Counted from the stretch's first letter, positions 25,047 to 35,977 are shown. The stretch is DNA of 37,127 nt from Bradyrhizobium genomosp. I (2014) (GCF_000261685.1 NZ_AJQE01000137.1:1-37127), one strand, 5' to 3'. Numbers and translations are program-made. The notes: generated by a model not told the origin, from the letters alone.

Positions 25047-25995
25047 TGCTCTCTCCCTGCTGCCATTTGCGGCGCGCCAGGCCGAAATAGGAGAACAGCG
25101 TCGCGAACACCAGGAACGGGATCATCGACACCGCAATCGCTGCGCCTTCGCCGAGCTCGCCGCCGGCAATGCCGCGCTGGAAGGCCAGTGTCGCCAGCAG
25201 ATGAGTCGAGTTGCCGGGGCCGCCACGGGTGATGGCGTAGACGAGCTGGAAGTCGGTGAAGGTGAAGATGATCGAGAAGGTCATGACGATGGCGAGGATC
25301 GGCATCATCATCGGGAAGGTGATGTAGCGAAAGCGCTGCCAGGCGCTGGCCCCATCCAGCATCGCGGCCTCGTAGAGCGAGGGCGAGATGGTCTGGAGGC
25401 CCGCGAGCAGCGAGATCGCGACGAAGGGAATGCCGCGCCAGATGTTGGCGGCGATCAGCGAGAAGCGCGCCGGCCAGGGCGAGCCGAGGAAGTCGACATT
25501 GCTGTCGCGCCAATGCAGCACGTCGACCAGCAGGTAGGAGATGATCGAGAATTGGGGATCGTAGATCCACCAGAACGCCAGCGCCGACAGCACGGTCGGA
25601 ACGATCCAGGGCAGCAGGATGATCGCGCGCAGCACGCTCTTGAAGGGAAAATGGTTGTTGAGCAGCAGCGCGAGCCAGAAGCCGAGTGCGAACTTCCCGA
25701 AGGTCGCGATGGCCGTGTAGACCACGCTGTAGAACACCGCGTTCCACCACAGGGAATCGGTGAGGAGATACTGGAAATTCTCGAGCCCCACGTAGATGCC
25801 GCGGCGGCCGATCGTGGTGTCGGTGAAGGCGAGCCAGATGCCGAGCCCGAGCGGATAGGTCAGGAACACCGATAGCAGTCCGATCGCGGGCGCAAGGCAC
25901 ATCGCGATCAGGAACGGCTTGTAGTCGAACAGCCGCACCAGCCAGTTCGGCTGCCGCTGCGCCAGTGCTGGAGAAGAGAAGGTCGTCACGGACAT
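25039..25995 (-). CDS. Carbohydrate-type ABC importer permease (MalF-like)
   Basis: This 318-residue permease has six predicted spans and the EAA loop 'LYEAAMLDGASAWQRFRYITFPMMMP'. It pairs with the MalG-like permease as a CUT1 heterodimer. The ATG at 25995 is preferred; a TTG at 26016 would add seven residues. An 87-bp palindromic repeat (26029-26115) lies between this gene and the binding-protein gene. The protein looks intact even though its binding-protein gene has an internal stop. Confidence 0.9.
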   Translation of the reverse strand: MSVTTFSSPALAQRQPNWLVRLFDYKPFLIAMCLAPAIGLLSVFLTYPLGLGIWLAFTDTTIGRRGIYVGLENFQYLLTDSLWWNAVFYSVVYTAIATFGKFALGFWLALLLNNHFPFKSVLRAIILLPWIVPTVLSALAFWWIYDPQFSIISYLLVDVLHWRDSNVDFLGSPWPARFSLIAANIWRGIPFVAISLLAGLQTISPSLYEAAMLDGASAWQRFRYITFPMMMPILAIVMTFSIIFTFTDFQLVYAITRGGPGNSTHLLATLAFQRGIAGGELGEGAAIAVSMIPFLVFATLFSYFGLARRKWQQGESND

Positions 25996-26028
25996 CAGTT
26001 GGTTGTCCTGTCTCAAATGTCACCACAC

Positions 26029-26115
26029 CGTCATTGCGAGCGGAGCGAAGCAATCCAGTCTGGTTCTGCAGTGGGACTCTGGATTGCTTCGTCGCAAGTG
26101 CTCCTCGCAATGACG
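26029..26115. repeat. 87-bp palindromic intergenic repeat, copy 2 (inverted relative to copy 1)
   Basis: The reverse complement of this element matches 1950-2036 over both arms; the centres differ. Its ends are CGTCATTGCGAG and CTCGCAATGACG. Unlike copy 1 it sits inside a probable operon, between the binding-protein and malF-like genes, where it could cut or stabilise the message. Confidence 0.8.
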
Positions 26116-26134
26116 GCCGCTTTGTCGTCGGCTC

Positions 26135-27478
26135 TTACCGGTTCTGCCGCCGGAAGTACCGCTTGCAGCGCTGCTCGGCCTCCGCGGCGGCGGCCTCTGG
26201 CGTCGCCGCACCGGTCGCAACGGCGGAGAACATCTGAATCAGCACGTAGTCTGCGCTGACGGCACCGGTCGCCGTTGAGATCGGGCCCTTGTAGCCGTCA
26301 TAGTATGTGCTCTTCATCGTGTCCTTGAAGATAGAGACCTTGGGGTCGCCCTTCCAAACGGCTGCTTCGGCATAGGCGGCGAGCGGCTGCGACCAATAGC
26401 CGGAGTTGGCGTTGAGCCAGGGCTCGTATTGGTCCTTCTCCATCATGTATTGCAGGAAGGCCTTCGCAGCGTTGGGGTACGGGCTGTGTTTGAACACCAT
26501 TGCGTTCAGCGTCAGACCTGCCATCGGTGAGACCTTGGCCACGCCCTTCGGCAGCAGCTGATGCTCGCTGTCGTCGGCGATCGCCTTGGTCGCCGGATCG
26601 TTCTTCAAGGAGAAGTACAGCGAGACGCCGTTGGCCGTCAGCGAGATCTCCTGCGAGGAATAGGCGCGGTTGTTGCTGACGTCATTCCACGACGTCGTGC
26701 CGGCGATGAAGGTCGGGTAGAGCTGCTTGACCCAGTTGAGTGCCGCGATGGTCTCCTTGCTGTTGATGACGACGTTACCTTCCTCGTCGAGCAAGGAACC
26801 GTTGTGCGACCATAGCGCCCAGTTGGCGAAGCCGTTGCCGTCGCCCTTGGCGTTGCCGAGCGCGAAACCAGCCGGCTTGCCGGCCTTGTGCAGCTTCTGG
26901 CACAGGTCGAGGATTCCGGCGTGGTCTTCCGGCACCTTGTCGAAGCCGACCGATTTCAGGATGGACTTGCGGTAGATCAGGGGGCCGGCGGTGGCGCCGA
27001 ACGGCAGTCCGATCCAGGCGTCGCTCTTGTTCTTCTTGCCGTAGCGCTGCGCCAGCGGCAGCCAGCCGCCCTACTTCTTGCCGACATAGTCGGCGACATC
27101 GGTCAGCTCGATCAGCTTGTCGATGTAGATGTGCGGCGCATCCGAGAAGCCGATGATGATGTCGGGGCCGGCGCCGGAATTGGCGGTGACCGCGGTCTGC
27201 TGGTTGATGTCTTCCCAGCCGACGAAGTCGACCTTGACCTCGACCCCGGTCTCCTTGGTGAACTTTGCCGCGTTGGCGCGGAACACGTCCTCGTCGGCCT
27301 GGACGAAGCGCACCGGGCGCAGCATGCGCAAGGATGCGCCCTTCTCGATGTCGCGCTTGGGTGCCGGCACGTCGGCAGCCTTGATCTTGGATGTTTGCGC
27401 TGCAGCACCGGTGGCCGCGAGCGTTGCAGCGGACAGGCCCAGCGCCAAGGCATCACGACGTGTGATGTCGTTCCTCAT
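26135..27478 (-). pseudogene. ABC importer substrate-binding protein, interrupted by one in-frame TAG
   Basis: Two open parts in the same frame together encode one family 1 extracellular binding protein of about 447 codons. The first part (27478-27074, 135 residues) has a Tat-like leader (TRRDALALGL) and the N-terminal lobe 'VDFVGWEDINQQTAVTANSGAGPDIIIGF'. It ends at TAG in 27073-27071, codon 136. Translation in the same frame resumes at once with 'GGWLPLAQRYGKKNKSDAW' and runs to 26135 through 'TANGVSLYFSLKNDP' and 'TLNAMVFKHSPYPNAAKAF'. Homologues I recall have Tyr here (KKYGGW), so TAC to TAG is the simplest change. It may be a true nonsense mutation or a sequencing error. A GTG at 26935 could restart only the C-terminal part. 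Confidence 0.88.
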
Positions 27479-27562
27479 CAGTACCTCCCTATGATGGTCC
27501 CTTCCCGGCGTTGATCGCCGGTGAAGGGCCGTTTCGGTCGTTGGCGCTTTCGCGCCGGCCGC

Positions 27563-28606
27563 CTAGCTGTTCGGGCCGCGGTCCATGCTGACCGGCTGCC
27601 AGCGGCGGAGCGCGGTGCTCTGCAGCACCGACGGATTGACGCAGCTTACCGGCCACATGCCCTGCAGCACCAGTGACAATTCGTAGCCCACGCGGCGCTT
27701 GCGCGCCTCGTCGAACCGTGCCGAGGCCGAGGCCACATGGGCGGTCAGGGTCACGTTCTCCATGCCGAGCAGCGGATTGTTGTGCGAGGGCGGCTCCTTC
27801 TCCAGCACGTCGAGGGCGGCGTGCGCGATCCAGCCCTCCTGCAGCGCCTTGATCAGGCTCTCCTCGTCCACGGTGGCGCCGCGGCCGGTGTTGATGAAGA
27901 TCGAGCCCTTCTTCATCTGCCGGAAGTGCTTCTCGGTCAGCATGTGATGCACTTCGGGCCTCGCGGGGGCGTGCATCGAGACGAAGTCGGATTGCGACAG
28001 CACCTCGTTCAGCGTCGCCGGGATCACGCTGTGGTCGTACATCAGCGTTTCCTGGATGAAGGGATCGTAGGCCATCATGCGCAGTCCGAACGGCGCCGCT
28101 CGTTTCGCAACCGCACGCGCGACGCGGCCGAACGAGATGAAGCCGAGCGTCTGGCCCATCAGCCTCGGGATCTTGAGCAGCGCCGGCCGGCCCTCGGCCC
28201 AGCGGCCGCTGCGCACCATGCGGTCTTGCTCGACCAGGCGACGGAAGCCCGCGAGCAGCAGCATCATGGCGTGGTCGGCGACCTCCTCGATGAAAGTGTC
28301 GGGAATGTTCGTCACCGGAATTCCACGGGCGGTGGCGGCCTTGACGTCGACACTGTCGACGCCGACCGAGCCGAGCGTGATGACCTTGCAGCTCTGCAGG
28401 CTGTCGATGATCGATTTGGTGATCGGGATGCCCTTGGCGTAGATGGCGTCGGCATTTTTCGCGGCGGCGATGAACCCGGCCTCGTCGGCGGGCGCCTCGA
28501 CGATCTCGGCATCGATCGGATCGAGCGCCTCGCGCTCGTAGGAATAATCGCTGCCCGCGACGGTGAAGCTCGCACCCTTCGGCGTCACCACCCTGTATTT
28601 CGGCAT
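27563..28606 (-). CDS. D-isomer-specific 2-hydroxyacid dehydrogenase
   Basis: This 347-residue NAD(P)-dependent oxidoreductase is expected to interconvert a 2-hydroxyacid and a 2-keto acid. The NAD domain spans about residues 105-290. Catalytic Arg lies in 'INTGRGATVDEE', the Glu region in 'ALDVLEKEPP' and catalytic His in 'LTAHVASAS'. The nucleotide loop reads 'LGFISFGRVARAVAKRA', so the first Gly of GxGxxG is Ser and the last is Ala. The gene lies directly upstream of the ABC importer genes (84 bases), which hints that it may act on the imported compound. A short hairpin (27543-27556) follows the stop. Confidence 0.87.
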   Translation of the reverse strand: MPKYRVVTPKGASFTVAGSDYSYEREALDPIDAEIVEAPADEAGFIAAAKNADAIYAKGIPITKSIIDSLQSCKVITLGSVGVDSVDVKAATARGIPVTNIPDTFIEEVADHAMMLLLAGFRRLVEQDRMVRSGRWAEGRPALLKIPRLMGQTLGFISFGRVARAVAKRAAPFGLRMMAYDPFIQETLMYDHSVIPATLNEVLSQSDFVSMHAPARPEVHHMLTEKHFRQMKKGSIFINTGRGATVDEESLIKALQEGWIAHAALDVLEKEPPSHNNPLLGMENVTLTAHVASASARFDEARKRRVGYELSLVLQGMWPVSCVNPSVLQSTALRRWQPVSMDRGPNS

Positions 28607-28857
28607 GTCCTGCTCCCGATTTGGTTTCTTGTTGTGACCCGCCTTCGTGGCGGGCCTTTGCGTCTTTTACGCGAAATCGGGGCGTGCGCGTACAATTCCC
28701 GGTTGTCGCGAGCGAGGTATATTTCAGTTTTTCCGTGCGCAGTCCGGGCTTCTACGGAGGCGTGTAAGTAACTTGCTAAGAGCTCCCCACTAAAAATTGA
28801 TTCGATTTTGATCGATCTGGTCGCGTGCCCGTGTCCCACTATTGCCGGAGCTAACCT

Positions 28858-30543
28858 GTGAAGTTGAGCAATCTGAAGATCGCGCCCAAGCTGGGCATTC
28901 TCGTCGGCGTCACCTTGTTCGGCTTGTGCGTCTCCGGTGTTCTCGCCGGCTATCTGATGAAGCGCGAGATGGTGAACGCGCGCATCGACCAGGCCAAGGC
29001 GATCGTCGAGCTGGCGCGCAACTATGCCGCCGCGTTGAAGAAGCGCGTCGACGCCGGCGAGCTGACGAAGGACGCGGCGATGGCCGATCTTCGCCGCTAC
29101 GGCAATGCGATGACCTACGACAACGGCTCGGGCTATCTGTTCGGCACGTCCTATGAAGGCATTACCCAGCTTGCGCCCGATCCCAAACAGATCGGCACCA
29201 ACCGCATGGACGTCGTGACCAACGGCCGCAAGCTGTCCGTCGAGTTGATGGACGGCGTCAAGGCCAACGGTTCGATCCTGCTGTATTATGAATACGTGAA
29301 GCCCGGTCAGCCGACGCCGATCCGCAAGATCGGTTACGCCGTCGCGGTCCCCGGCTTCGACATGTATCTCGGCACCGGCGCCTATCTCGACGACATCGAC
29401 GCCAAGATGGGCCCGGTCTACTGGATGCTCGGCCTTGCCATGCTCGGCATCTTCATCGTTGCCGGCAGTGTCGCGTGGCTGATCGGCCGCAGCATCAGCG
29501 CGCCGCTCGCCCTGCTCGGCACTCGGATGCGGGAGCTGGCCGACGGCAAGCTCGAAGGCGACATCCCAGGTGTCGGTCGCGGCGATGAGATCGGCGCGAT
29601 GGCTTCGACCGTGCAGATCTTCAAGGACAACGCGGTCCGCATCCGCGGCCTTGAGAAGACCGAAGCCGATGCCAAGGAACGCGCCGCGGCGGAACGTCGC
29701 AGTGCGATGGAGGACATCGCCAACGATTTCGAACGCAGCGTCAACGGTATCGTCCGCTCGGTCTCCTCGGCCGCGGCCGGCATGCAGACGACGGCGCAGT
29801 CGATGACGGCAACCGCCAGCGACGCCTCGTCGCGTGCGGCGACGGTCGGCGCAGCCTCGCAGAAGGCTTCCGGCAATGTCGGCACGGTCGCGGCGGCCGC
29901 CGAAGAGCTGTCGAGCTCGGTCGCGGAAATTTCCCGCCAGGTCACGCGCTCGACCGAAGTGGCGGGCCGCGCCGTCAATGACGCCGAGCGTACCAACGCC
30001 ACCGTTCAGGTGCTCTCCTCGGGCGCCGAGAAGATCGGCGAGGTCGTCAAGCTGATCCACTCGATCGCGGCGCAGACCAACCTGCTCGCGCTCAACGCAA
30101 CCATCGAAGCGGCCCGCGCCGGCGAGTCCGGCCGCGGCTTCGCCGTGGTCGCCTCCGAGGTCAAGGCGCTCGCCAACCAGACCGCGAAGGCGACAGAGGA
30201 GATCTCCGCCCAGGTCGCGGCAATGCAGACCTCGACCAGCGACGCGGTCGCGGCCATCTCCGGTATCACCCAGACGATCGCCGAGATGAGCGAGATCACC
30301 GCGGGGATTTCCGCCTCGATCGAGCAGCAGGGTGAGGCGACGCGCGAGATCGCGCGCAACATCCAGTCGGTCGCGGCCGGCTCGAGCGAAATCAACACCC
30401 ATATCGGCAGCGTCACCTCGGCCGCGGAAGCGACCGGCACCGCGGCCACCGACGTGCTCTCCAACGCCCGCGAGCTGGACAACCAGTCCGGCGCGCTGCG
30501 CTCCGCCGTCGACAACTTCCTCGCCAAGGTGCGCGCGGCGTAA
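28858..30543 (+). CDS. Methyl-accepting chemotaxis protein with single Cache domain
   Basis: This 561-residue receptor starts with GTG at 28858, with GGAG seven bases upstream. It has a first span at about residues 13-34 and a periplasmic sCache-type sensor (about 35-182; '[23 protein letters not shown]'). A second span is at about 185-211, then a HAMP domain and the signalling domain with the hairpin tip '[18 protein letters not shown]'. It should sense a small ligand such as an organic acid and signal through CheA. No CheB/CheR-docking pentapeptide is seen at the C-terminus, which ends KVRAA. No other chemotaxis genes are adjacent. Confidence 0.94.
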   Translation: MKLSNLKIAPKLGILVGVTLFGLCVSGVLAGYLMKREMVNARIDQAKAIVELARNYAAALKKRVDAGELTKDAAMADLRRYGNAMTYDNGSGYLFGTSYEGITQLAPDPKQIGTNRMDVVTNGRKLSVELMDGVKANGSILLYYEYVKPGQPTPIRKIGYAVAVPGFDMYLGTGAYLDDIDAKMGPVYWMLGLAMLGIFIVAGSVAWLIGRSISAPLALLGTRMRELADGKLEGDIPGVGRGDEIGAMASTVQIFKDNAVRIRGLEKTEADAKERAAAERRSAMEDIANDFERSVNGIVRSVSSAAAGMQTTAQSMTATASDASSRAATVGAASQKASGNVGTVAAAAEELSSSVAEISRQVTRSTEVAGRAVNDAERTNATVQVLSSGAEKIGEVVKLIHSIAAQTNLLALNATIEAARAGESGRGFAVVASEVKALANQTAKATEEISAQVAAMQTSTSDAVAAISGITQTIAEMSEITAGISASIEQQGEATREIARNIQSVAAGSSEINTHIGSVTSAAEATGTAATDVLSNARELDNQSGALRSAVDNFLAKVRAA

Positions 30544-30569
30544 GCCGTTACGCAAAAACTCTACACGGT

Positions 30570-30660
30570 CGTCATGCCCGGGCTTGTCCCGGGCATCCAC
30601 GTTCTTGGGCACCGCGCGCGCGGACAGACGTGGATGGCCGGGACAAGCCCGGCCATGACG
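30570..30660. repeat. 91-bp inverted-end repeat between convergent genes
   Basis: The left arm begins CGTCATGCCCGGGCTTGTCC and the right arm is its near complement, ending GGCCATGACG. A short centre separates them. The element lies between the chemoreceptor and the TTT receptor gene, both of which end at it, so it may act as a two-way terminator. Similar units are frequent in Bradyrhizobium. Confidence 0.8.
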
Positions 30661-30693
30661 GAAGATGTGGAGTACGTGGCATTTGCGCGTGCG

Positions 30694-31671
30694 CTACTGC
30701 TTCTCGATCTTGGCGTTGGTGATCAGCTTCTGCCACAGCACCAGCTGCTCGTTGACGAAGGTGCCGAGCTGCTCCGGCGTGCCGGAAAAGGCGTCCATGC
30801 CGAGCGTGGCGAGCTTGGCCTTGATCTCCGGATTCTCGATGATCTTCCTGATCTCGGTGTTGAGCCGCGTCACGATCTCCTTCGGCATGCCGGCGGGGCC
30901 GAAATAGCCCTGCCACGACGAGATGTCGAAATCCGGCACGCCCGCCTCCTGCATCGAGGGCAGGTGCGGCACCAGCGGCGAGCGGTCCTTGGTGGTGACG
31001 GCGAGAGCGCGCAGGGCGTTGCCGTTGACGTGGGGCAGGCCGGTCAGGATGTCGACGAACATCATCGAGACGCGGCCGCCCATGACGTCGTTGAGCGCCG
31101 GCGGCGAGCTCTTGTAGGGCACGTGCAGGAGGTCGAGCCCGGCATTGTGCGCGAAGGTCGCACCCGACACGATCGCCGAGGACGAGCCCGAGGCGTAGCT
31201 CAGCTTGCCCGGATTGGCCTTGCCGTACGCGACGAGCTCGCCGACGGTCTTGGCCGGTACTTCCGGATTGATGACGAGCATGAAGGGCAGATCGCCGGTG
31301 CGCGCGATCGGGGTGAAGTCCTTGACCGGATCGTAGGTTAGGCTCTTGAGCAGATAGGGATTGGCCGAATGCGTGGTGTTGGTCGTCACCAGCAGCGTGT
31401 AGCCGTCGGGGGCGGCCTTTGCGACATAGCTTGCGGCGAGCATGCCGTTGGCGCCCGCCTTGTTCTCGATGACGATGCCGACGCCGAGCGCCTGCGACAG
31501 ATGCTGCGAGATCAGCCGTGTCGTGGTGTCCGTGCCGCTGCCGGCCGCGAACGGCAGCACCAGCGTGATGTTGCGGCTCGGATAGGTGTCGGCCTGGGCC
31601 GTGGATGCGGCGGCAAGACACAGCGCGGCCACGCCGATGGTGCGCAAGTTTCGAATCAGCCATGAAATCAT
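30694..31671 (-). CDS. TTT-family periplasmic tricarboxylate-type binding protein
   Basis: This 325-residue protein has a signal peptide (residues 1-27, ASTAQA). Its Bug/TctC-type fold shows 'YPSRNITLVLPFAAGSGTDTTTRL', 'IENKAGANGMLAASYVAKAAPDGYTLL' and 'DPVKDFTPIARTG'. Such proteins bind carboxylates or related small molecules for TctAB transporters. No tctA or tctB gene is nearby, so it is an orphan, as most Bug proteins are. The ATG at 31671 is preferred because it starts the signal peptide; the frame is open to 31782. Confidence 0.9.
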   Translation of the reverse strand: MISWLIRNLRTIGVAALCLAAASTAQADTYPSRNITLVLPFAAGSGTDTTTRLISQHLSQALGVGIVIENKAGANGMLAASYVAKAAPDGYTLLVTTNTTHSANPYLLKSLTYDPVKDFTPIARTGDLPFMLVINPEVPAKTVGELVAYGKANPGKLSYASGSSSAIVSGATFAHNAGLDLLHVPYKSSPPALNDVMGGRVSMMFVDILTGLPHVNGNALRALAVTTKDRSPLVPHLPSMQEAGVPDFDISSWQGYFGPAGMPKEIVTRLNTEIRKIIENPEIKAKLATLGMDAFSGTPEQLGTFVNEQLVLWQKLITNAKIEKQ

Positions 31672-31788
31672 CTTGAGACGTTCCCTCTTTTTCGTTGGCG
31701 GGGAACCTAGCGTCTCTACGTTGAAATCGGAAGACAGGAGTTCGTCTCGTGCCCTGGACGCGAGAGCGCTCACGTCCGTCACGCGGAA

Positions 31789-32724
31789 TTACTTCACCGC
31801 CGAGCCCTGGCGCGATGCGATCACGACGCCGGCGAGCACCAGCGCGTAGCCGATCAGGTGGAACGGTTGGAGCTTTTCACCCAGCAGCAGGATCGCCATC
31901 GCCGAGCCGAACACCGGTACCAGATGGAAGAACGGTGCCGCCCGGTTCGGTCCGATCAGCGCCACGCCGCGGTTGAAGAAGAGGTAGGCGAGGGTGGAGG
32001 GAAAGATCAGGATGTAGCCCAGCGTCGCCAGCGTCATCCCGTCGAATTGCAGCACGTGGCCGCTTGCCGCCTCCCAGATCGCCGTCGGCAGCAGCATCGT
32101 CGCGCCGCAACAGGTGGTGAAGGACAGGAAGGAGAGCTGATGGATCTTCGGCCGCCGCGGGATGAAGGCGGAGTAGATGCCGAACGCCACCAGCGAGGAC
32201 GCGAACATGATGTCGCCCCTGTTGAAGCTGATGTTCGCAAGCGCGGCGAGATCGCCGCGCAGGATGATGATCAGCACGCCGAGAAGCGAGATCGCGATGC
32301 CGCCGAGTTGCGCGCCGGTCAGCCGCACGCCGAACAGCACCAGCGACCACAGCGCCACGAACAAGGGACCTGCCGACTGGATCAGCAGCGCATTCAGCGC
32401 CTCGGTGTATTGCATCGCCCAGTACGAGATCGCGTTGTTGAAGGCAAAGCCGACCAGCGACAGGAACAGCATCAACGGCAGGCTCTTGCGCAAGGCAGGC
32501 CAGTCGCGCTTCAGATGTGGCCAGGCGAACGGCAGCAGGATCAGGAACACGCCGAACCAGCGGATCGTGGTCACCGTCAGCGGCGGCACATGCGCGCCGA
32601 CATGGCGTGCGAGCACGATGTTGCCGGCCCAGAACAGCGAGGTCAGGCTGAGCAGCAGATAAGGCTGGTTGTTGAGCCAACTGGCGGGATTCGAGGCCGT
32701 TGGCGCGGGCGAAGCGGTCGTCAT
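31789..32724 (-). CDS. EamA/DMT-family transporter 1
   Basis: This 311-residue inner-membrane protein has ten predicted spans in two EamA repeats. Blocks are 'LLSLTSLFWAGNIVLARHVGAHVPPLTVTTIRW' and 'LGYILIFPSTLAYLFFNRGVALIGPNRAAPFFHLVPVFGSAMAILLLGE'. It is probably an exporter of metabolites; the substrate is unknown. ATG at 32724 was chosen because the upstream open frame has no homology and overlaps the DUF1330 gene. A close paralogue lies at 33291-34223 on the same strand. Confidence 0.9.
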   Translation of the reverse strand: MTTASPAPTASNPASWLNNQPYLLLSLTSLFWAGNIVLARHVGAHVPPLTVTTIRWFGVFLILLPFAWPHLKRDWPALRKSLPLMLFLSLVGFAFNNAISYWAMQYTEALNALLIQSAGPLFVALWSLVLFGVRLTGAQLGGIAISLLGVLIIILRGDLAALANISFNRGDIMFASSLVAFGIYSAFIPRRPKIHQLSFLSFTTCCGATMLLPTAIWEAASGHVLQFDGMTLATLGYILIFPSTLAYLFFNRGVALIGPNRAAPFFHLVPVFGSAMAILLLGEKLQPFHLIGYALVLAGVVIASRQGSAVK

Positions 32725-32817
32725 GAGCGTCGAATACAAGCTTGCGCCGGATCGCGGTCGTGACACAAGTAACAGCGTCGCAATGCTACAATGCAGGCAT
32801 GACCCGGGGAGGCGCCA

Positions 32818-33219
32818 TTGGCGGTCAATATGTTGAACATCGAGGGCCTGGAGAAGCTCGAACCGAACGCGCCGGTGGTGATGCTGAACCTGATGCGCTT
32901 CCACGCGCGCTCGCGCGATGGTGATGGGTCCGGCTGGGATGCGTATCTGCGCTATAGCGCGATCACGGTGCCGATGATCAGGGCGCGCGGTGGCACCCTG
33001 CTCTGGACCGGCGAGGCGAAGGCGGTCGCGCTCGGTCCGCACGCGGGCAACGAATGGGATTTCGTCGCGCTGGTCCATTATCCGTCGGTCGCGGCCTTCC
33101 TCGACATGATGACATCGGAAGCCTACGAGACGCAGGCCGACCCGCATCGCGTCAACGGCTGCGCCGAGCACGTCATCATCGCCACCAGCGAAGCCTACAG
33201 CAAGTTCAAGACGAAGTAG
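32818..33219 (+). CDS. DUF1330-like small protein
   Basis: This 133-residue soluble protein resembles DUF1330 / dimeric alpha-beta barrel proteins ('APVVMLNLMRFHARS', 'DFVALVHYPSVAAFLDMMTSEAYE', 'HRVNGCAEHVIIAT'). The function is unknown. The TTG at 32818 has a strong ribosome site (GGGGAGG, five bases upstream) and is preferred; ATG at 32830 is the alternative. It is divergent from EamA 1 and convergent with EamA 2. Confidence 0.75.
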   Translation: MAVNMLNIEGLEKLEPNAPVVMLNLMRFHARSRDGDGSGWDAYLRYSAITVPMIRARGGTLLWTGEAKAVALGPHAGNEWDFVALVHYPSVAAFLDMMTSEAYETQADPHRVNGCAEHVIIATSEAYSKFKTK

Positions 33220-33290
33220 GCGCGGACTTGCTTACCCTCCCCCCCAGGGGAGGGTGAACCGGCAGCACTACGCTCGGACAAAACTTGCGG

Positions 33291-34223
33291 CTAGGTCGCC
33301 TGCTTCCTCGACGCCGCGAATACGCCCGCCAGCACCAGTGCGAAGCCGATGAAGTGGAACGCCTGCGGGTGTTCGCCCAGAAACGCCATCGCCATGATCG
33401 AACCGAACACCGGCACGACGTGGAAGAACGGCGCGGCGCGGTTGGCGCCGATGAGGCGCACGCCGCGATTGAAGCAGAGATAGGCGAGCGCCGACGGGAA
33501 AACGGCGACGTAGAACAGGGTCAGCAGGTTAGGCCCGTCGAGCTTCATGACCGGGCGCGCGGTCAGTTCCCAGATCTCCAGCGGAATGAGACAGGCGGCG
33601 CCGCAGCCGAAGGTGAAGGCGAGGAAGGAGAGGCCGTGCATCGGCGGCCGCTTCAGTGACAGCACCGAATAGAGCGCGAAGATCAAGAGCGCGAGGAGGA
33701 AGATCAGGTCGCCCTTGTTGAAGTCGATGTTCGACAGCGTGGTGAAGTCGCCATGCAGCAGGATCGTCAGCACGCCGCACATCGACAGCAGCACGCCGAA
33801 GGCCTGCGCCGCGGTGAGCCGGATGCCGAGAATCACCAGCGACCACAGCGCCACGAGCAGCGGCGCGGCCGACTGGAGCAGCAGCGTGTTGAGCGCCTGG
33901 GTGTGCTCCAGCGCCCAATATTGCAGTGTGTTGAAGGCGCCGATGCCGGTGACCGAGAGCGTGACCATCAGGCCGAGCTTGCCGCGAATGGCTGGCCAGT
34001 CCTGCACGAGGTGCTTCCAGGCGAATGGCAGCACCAGCAGGAAGGCGAAGAACCAGCGCAGGAACGACAGCGTGACCGGTGGAATGTGGCCGGCGGCGAG
34101 CCGCCCGACGATGGCGTTGCCGGCCCAGCACAGCGCGGTGATGCTGAGCAGCAGATAAGGTTGGTTGGCGATCCAGCCGTGGCCGGATGTTTCCGCGCTC
34201 GTGGTCTGGCCGGTGGCGGACAT
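33291..34223 (-). CDS. EamA/DMT-family transporter 2
   Basis: This 310-residue protein has ten predicted spans and is clearly related to EamA 1. Shared blocks are 'NQPYLLLSIT', 'LLQSAAPLLVALWSLVILGIRLT', 'LAYLCFNRGVRLIGANRAAPFFHVVPVFGS' and the 'FHFIGFALVLAGV' C-terminus. It probably arose by duplication. ATG at 34223 was chosen by matching the paralogue; the open frame extends to 34382. The substrate is unknown. Confidence 0.9.
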   Translation of the reverse strand: MSATGQTTSAETSGHGWIANQPYLLLSITALCWAGNAIVGRLAAGHIPPVTLSFLRWFFAFLLVLPFAWKHLVQDWPAIRGKLGLMVTLSVTGIGAFNTLQYWALEHTQALNTLLLQSAAPLLVALWSLVILGIRLTAAQAFGVLLSMCGVLTILLHGDFTTLSNIDFNKGDLIFLLALLIFALYSVLSLKRPPMHGLSFLAFTFGCGAACLIPLEIWELTARPVMKLDGPNLLTLFYVAVFPSALAYLCFNRGVRLIGANRAAPFFHVVPVFGSIMAMAFLGEHPQAFHFIGFALVLAGVFAASRKQAT

Positions 34224-34465
34224 TGTGATTGTTGGGCCCCGCGTGGAGTGCGCCGAGGCTTCCGGCCCGGCGAGGTCCGGGCCGGCTGATCGCCCGGCGC
34301 TGTTCAAAGACACGGAAATCGAGGTTGCATCAACGGGGGGCGGACGCATCGCGACCATGCAGTGGCGAAGGCGGCCTCTCACGCTTTGGTCGAAGCCATT
34401 GCGCCGGCCGCGAGGTTCCTGGATTTTCAGGGGATATCAAAGGCTTGGAGTACGCGCTGGGCCTG
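34224..34465. other. Gene-free stretch upstream of EamA 2
   Basis: No credible gene is seen on either strand of the 424 bases between EamA 2 and purA. The first 242 bases should hold the EamA 2 promoter (minus), but no clear box is visible. The remainder holds a hairpin (34466-34499) and a repeat (34567-34612), listed separately. Confidence 0.5.
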
Positions 34466-34499
34466 AAAAAAGCCCCGTTCTTGCTTGCCTAGAGGGGCT
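34466..34499 (-). terminator. Rho-independent terminator reading leftward, no gene in front of it
   Basis: On the minus strand, AGCCCC and GGGGCT are separated by 17 bases and followed at once by a run of six T. On the plus strand the same stem is followed by TGCTTCCTTT, a weaker tail. No minus-strand gene lies upstream of it, because purA runs the other way. Confidence 0.6.
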
Positions 34500-34566
34500 G
34501 CTTCCTTTATCCGGTTGGGCTGCCTCGCGTGCGAACGGCCTCGGCCGGGAATTGGGCTGGGCGCAG

Positions 34567-35940
<1,374 letters not shown>

Positions 35941-35977
35941 CGATATCTTACCGGGACGCGCGTATAGTTGAGTAGAA

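Noticed and set aside
26935..27070. Frameshift as the cause of the break in the binding-protein gene
   Set aside because: Both halves are in the same frame (936 bases apart, a multiple of three), and the sequence continues without a gap, so the cause is a nonsense codon.
28585..30612. 675-codon open frame on the minus strand
   Set aside because: It is antisense to the chemoreceptor gene and runs through the repeat after it; composition is Arg/Gly/Asp-rich and no domain is seen.
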